From Planctomycetales bacterium (GTDB lineage Bacteria; Planctomycetota; Phycisphaerae; SM23-33), in the NCBI GenBank assembly GCA_030631085.1, contig DAOVLV010000007.1, positions 1 to 15,990 on the forward strand: 15,990 nt of DNA. The letters are read 5' to 3'. The notes beneath the pieces are model-generated. The model saw nothing but the letters and a program-made list of their open reading frames with translations. It had not been told where the DNA came from and searched no databases. Both the position numbers and the translations under genes were made by a program. This document shows positions 13,725 to 15,990 of the stretch, in pieces. Within the stretch, counting starts at the first letter, position 1. Each line of letters starts with the position of its first letter.

Positions 13725-13976
13725 TTAATAATACTTTACAATCACTGTAATAACCAGCCATCCGTTTTCCTCTACAGCATACGCCTCCACTTGTTTCGTC
13801 TTGTAGAACCGGCCACGCCACGTCCGACCAAAGGCAAAGTTACGACGGAATCCGCTCCTGCCGAACTTGGCAGGGAATCTTTCTCCCTGCTCAACGGTGG
13901 CGATCGCTTCGGCCTCCGTCGTACCTCGTTCGGGCAAACGTCCGGCAGCATGAGGATGCAATCGCACATTCATCAC
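13725..13976 (-). CDS. DUF4258 small basic protein, possible toxin
   Basis: An 83-residue protein of DUF4258 type: N-terminal LHPHAAGRLPERGTTEAEAIATVEQGE (a His-rich strand then helix, the family's usual start 'H-x-x-x-R-x-x-x-R-G-I-x-x-x-x-V'), followed by basic FRRNFAFGRTWRGRFYKTKQVEAYAVEENGWLVITVIVKYY. The C-terminal V(I/V)TV(I)VKYY strand is characteristic. The fold is thought to resemble small RelE-like or BrnT-like toxins, but no activity is established for it here. A GTG at 13976 or the ATG at 13973 can start it; GGAG lies seven to ten bases upstream. It begins 17 bp after the oxidoreductase stop and precedes the DUF2283 gene, so the pair is toxin-first, unlike most type II modules. 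Confidence 0.8.
   Translation of the reverse strand: MMNVRLHPHAAGRLPERGTTEAEAIATVEQGERFPAKFGRSGFRRNFAFGRTWRGRFYKTKQVEAYAVEENGWLVITVIVKYY
13736..13750. promoter_or_regulatory. Small inverted repeat before the DUF2283 gene, possible operator
   Basis: TTACA and TGTAA face each other around five bases at the very end of the DUF4258 frame. Together with the AT-rich stretch that follows it could be an autoregulatory site, but the arms are short and the match may be chance. Confidence 0.2.
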
Positions 13977-13993
13977 AGATTCTCTCCAACTGG

Positions 13994-14866
13994 TCAGACC
14001 TTCGCCACAGGCGTAATTTTTCCGGTCTTTACGGATTTTTCCATTGCTTCCAGCACCGCTATCGGGGCGAGGATTCGCTTGTGGTCCAGCGGCTCTTTGC
14101 CGGTCTTGAACATCTTGCAGAAGGTGCGGATACCGGTCAGGTACGGGTCGGCGTCGAAGAGCATCTTCCTGGCTATCGGGCCTTTATCCTTGACGGCGGA
14201 GATATGAAAACCCGACGACCAGCCGATCATGCAGTGCATCGTCGCGACCAGGCCCGACCGGAAGAACAGCGTCGCGGCTGCGTCTTTGCCTTTGCCTGCC
14301 TTGGCTACACTGACAGCCGATACGTCCGTACCGAACGCTTCAACCAGCATTTCGACCTGGTGGATACCGTAAAAGAATATCCCGCCGTAGGTCGAATCCA
14401 GGTCACAAGGCCCGACGCTGGCGACGGCGCGGACGGCTCCGCCGCGATTGGCATCACGCCGGAAATCCGCAAAGGATTTCTGCATCGGCAGCGCGCCGAA
14501 TGACGTTACCGGAACCTTCGCTCGCCGGCAGCGCGCGAGGAATTTCCTGCCCTCCGCCAAGCGATAGCAGAACGGCTTGTCGATGAACATCGGCAAGTGA
14601 GCCTTGAGGAACGGTTCTGCCGCAGGCAGGTGATACTTCGCGTGGCGGTGATCGACAATCACCGCATCAATCTCGCCGATCATATCGGCCGGTTTCTTGA
14701 CAATTTTGGGAATAGCGCCGGTCCTGGCGGCTTCTTTGGCGAATTTGTCCGTCTCGCCCCAGATAACCACAGCCCGGCAACCGGGAACCTTTTTCCCGAT
14801 GTTCAATGTCTTCGCAATGGCTGCACTGTGCGAATTTTCCGCGCCGACAATTCCGATCCTGATCAC
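13994..14866 (-). CDS. Gfo/Idh/MocA-family oxidoreductase
   Basis: Probable NAD(P)-dependent sugar or cyclitol dehydrogenase, 290 residues from the GTG at 14866. The N-terminal Rossmann fold begins IRIGIVGAENSHSAAIAKTL (2-20), which has GxxNSHS rather than the usual GxGxxG. The family's E-K-P motif appears as IDKP at 95-98, and the catalytic-region His in GGIFFYGIHQVEMLVEAFG is H169. The second half forms the beta-sheet domain and ends ITPVAKV. The annotated frame is open 87 bases further upstream, but that part encodes an out-of-context sequence lying within an inverted repeat; the GTG is preferred because AGGAGA lies five bases upstream. It follows fumarase by 107 bp and precedes the DUF4258 gene by 17 bp. 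Substrate cannot be inferred. Confidence 0.85.
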   Translation of the reverse strand: MIRIGIVGAENSHSAAIAKTLNIGKKVPGCRAVVIWGETDKFAKEAARTGAIPKIVKKPADMIGEIDAVIVDHRHAKYHLPAAEPFLKAHLPMFIDKPFCYRLAEGRKFLARCRRAKVPVTSFGALPMQKSFADFRRDANRGGAVRAVASVGPCDLDSTYGGIFFYGIHQVEMLVEAFGTDVSAVSVAKAGKGKDAAATLFFRSGLVATMHCMIGWSSGFHISAVKDKGPIARKMLFDADPYLTGIRTFCKMFKTGKEPLDHKRILAPIAVLEAMEKSVKTGKITPVAKV

Positions 14867-14871
14867 GTTTG

Positions 14872-14877
14872 TCTCCT
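14872..14877 (-). promoter_or_regulatory. Ribosome-binding site deciding the GTG start
   Basis: AGGAGA on the minus strand, five bases before GTG at 14866. It is the strongest Shine-Dalgarno sequence in the window and overrules the longer open frame starting at 14953. Confidence 0.75.
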
Positions 14878-14884
14878 GATTAAT

Positions 14885-14969
14885 GGTAGGCTGGGCCGAG
14901 TCCCCTCTGGACGAGGCCCACCTACCGCCTTCAGCAAAGAAAAGGTGGGCCATACCCGGCCCAGCCTAC
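14885..14969. repeat. Paired GTAG-headed hairpins between fumarase and oxidoreductase (REP/BIME-like)
   Basis: The outer arms 14886-14901 (GTAGGCTGGGCCGAGT) and 14954-14969 are inverted copies matching at 15 of 16 positions, and the inner GGCCCACCT (14915-14923) pairs exactly with 14943-14951. Each half also folds alone: GGTAGG/CCTACC with TGGGCC/GGCCCA on the left (14885-14926), and TGGGCC/GGCCCA on the right (14943-14969). Both heads are GTAG. The element starts four bases after the fumarase stop codon and could serve as a 3' end stabiliser or terminator. Confidence 0.82.
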
Positions 14970-14973
14970 AAAA

Positions 14974-15990
14974 TTACGGCCCTGTTTGACCGCGAACGTC
15001 CAACAGTTTATTCAGTTCATCTTCGTTCATAATTCCGCGCTGAAGCGCGATTTGGCGAATGGTTTTACCGGTTTCGTGTGCCTGCTTTGCGATGTCGGCG
15101 GCAGCGTCGTATCCGATTTTCGGCGCTAACGCCGTCGCGAGCATCAGCGACTGCTCGACAAGTTCGGCGCAGCGTTTTTCGTCCGCAGCAAGACCGTCAA
15201 TACATTTTTGCTCAAAAACCTTTGCGGAATTGGTCAGCAGCGACGCGCTCTCCAGCAGGTTGGCCGCTACCACAGGCCAGGCGAGGTGCATTTCGAAGAT
15301 GCTTCCGACGCCGCCGAGCGATGCAGCGGATATGGCGGCGTCAAGACCGACGACCTGGCAGGCGACCTGGATGACGGCTTCGGGTATGACGGGATTGACC
15401 TTTCCCGGCATGATGCTGCTTCCTGGCTGGACGGCGGGGATGTGCAGTTCGCCAATCCCGCACCTCGGACCCGAACCAAGCCAGCGAATATCATTGGCGA
15501 CTTTTGAGAGAGCAACGGCTGTTACCTTCATCGCCCCCGACGCCCGAACAGCAGAAACGGGGACCGTATGGGCGGCAAAGTGATTCGCCGACTCGTGAAA
15601 CGGTAGATGCGTCCTTCCAGCCACAATCCGGCAGATATCTCCGGCGAAACCGGTCGGGGCGTTCAACCCTGTTCCCACTGCCGTTCCACCCATTGCCAGT
15701 TCGCACAACCCGTCAATCGCCCTTCCCAGAACCCTCGTCGCCTCGTCAACGGCGGCTGCATAGCCGGAAAATTCCTGCCCGAGTCGGATCGGAACGGCAT
15801 CCTGAAGGTGCGTCCTTGCGACCTTGACAATCCCGTCGAACTGCTCGGCCTTTTCGGTCAGGGACGCCGACAGCGAATTCAATGCGGGGATAAGTCCGTT
15901 ATGAATCGCAAGTGCAGCCGAGATGTGCACCGCAGAGGGAATAACGTCGTTGGAGGACTGGGCCATATTAACGTGATCGTTTGGATGAAC
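14974..15990 (-). CDS. fumC: Class II fumarate hydratase, 5' end beyond the window
   Basis: Reversible hydration of fumarate to malate in the TCA cycle. About 339 C-terminal residues are present; the frame stays open to the edge, so about 120 N-terminal residues are missing. The visible start reads VHPNDHVNMAQSSNDVIPSA, the family's HPND(H)VN and SSND substrate-binding block. Further on come GRTHLQDAVPIRLGQE-type helix (here ARTHLQDAVP), GGTAVGTGLN, KVANDIRWLGSGPRCGIGE, and the superfamily signature GSSIMPGKVNP. The MPGKVNPVIPE continuation is aspartase-like, but RWLGSGPRCGIGE and the SLMLATAL...IGYDAAADIAKQAH segment are fumarase-like, so fumarase is preferred. A GTAG-headed hairpin pair follows the stop by four bases. 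It is the first gene of the minus-strand run. Confidence 0.93.
   Translation of the reverse strand, partial: VHPNDHVNMAQSSNDVIPSAVHISAALAIHNGLIPALNSLSASLTEKAEQFDGIVKVARTHLQDAVPIRLGQEFSGYAAAVDEATRVLGRAIDGLCELAMGGTAVGTGLNAPTGFAGDICRIVAGRTHLPFHESANHFAAHTVPVSAVRASGAMKVTAVALSKVANDIRWLGSGPRCGIGELHIPAVQPGSSIMPGKVNPVIPEAVIQVACQVVGLDAAISAASLGGVGSIFEMHLAWPVVAANLLESASLLTNSAKVFEQKCIDGLAADEKRCAELVEQSLMLATALAPKIGYDAAADIAKQAHETGKTIRQIALQRGIMNEDELNKLLDVRGQTGP

Noticed and set aside
14867..14953. A longer oxidoreductase start adding 29 residues
   Set aside because: The extension is translated from the GTAG-headed inverted repeat, is unlike the family N-terminus, and ignores the strong AGGAGA five bases before GTG at 14866.
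14974..15990. Aspartate ammonia-lyase instead of fumarase
   Set aside because: The MPGKVNPVIPE stretch is aspartase-like, but RWLGSGPRCGIGE and the SLMLATAL/IGYDAAADIAKQAH region fit fumarase better; the missing N-terminus leaves slight doubt.

Overview
The window looks like a chromosomal segment from a planctomycete, most likely class Phycisphaerae. The support is indirect: moderately high GC, a SecD-SecF fusion protein next to yajC and tgt, secreted-protein linkers with strings such as ATTQPAGDT, intergenic DNA full of short tandem repeats and paired hairpins, and several genes without a Shine-Dalgarno sequence. No rRNA, tRNA, CRISPR array, transposase or phage gene was seen.

Left part, + strand (1-4800): folP (dihydropteroate synthase), a block of 7- and 8-bp tandem repeats, cdaA (diadenylate cyclase) with its partner ybbR/cdaR, proA (proline synthesis), and an AT-rich hypothetical gene. 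folP-cdaA-cdaR is a common bacterial neighbourhood; cdaA and cdaR make and regulate c-di-AMP. Here proA follows instead of glmM.

Middle (4800-6265): mostly non-coding, with one small two-CxxC protein gene (5221-5508). It holds two kinds of paired inverted hairpins, a 20-bp direct repeat, a 28-bp near-palindrome, a boxA-like motif, a heptamer array and a strict 10-bp-period array of about 11.5 units.

Right part, - strand (15990 down to 6265), in transcription order: a class II fumarase cut by the window edge, a Gfo/Idh/MocA-type oxidoreductase, a DUF4258/DUF2283 pair resembling a toxin-antitoxin module, tgt (queuosine tRNA modification), yajC, a giant secDF fusion, dprA, and a single-domain STAS protein with its own promoter. 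yajC-secDF forms the accessory part of the Sec translocon, and tgt beside it is a classical arrangement.

The points most worth a second look are: (1) EF-hand calcium-binding loops inserted in the periplasmic domain of the SecF half; (2) four genes whose -10 box lies 6-8 nt before the start codon, predicting leaderless mRNAs; (3) the 10-bp-period array; (4) four inverted hairpin pairs sitting directly 3' of genes, one of which supplies the last codons and stop of tgt; (5) a CdaA whose usually invariant DGA motif reads DMG.
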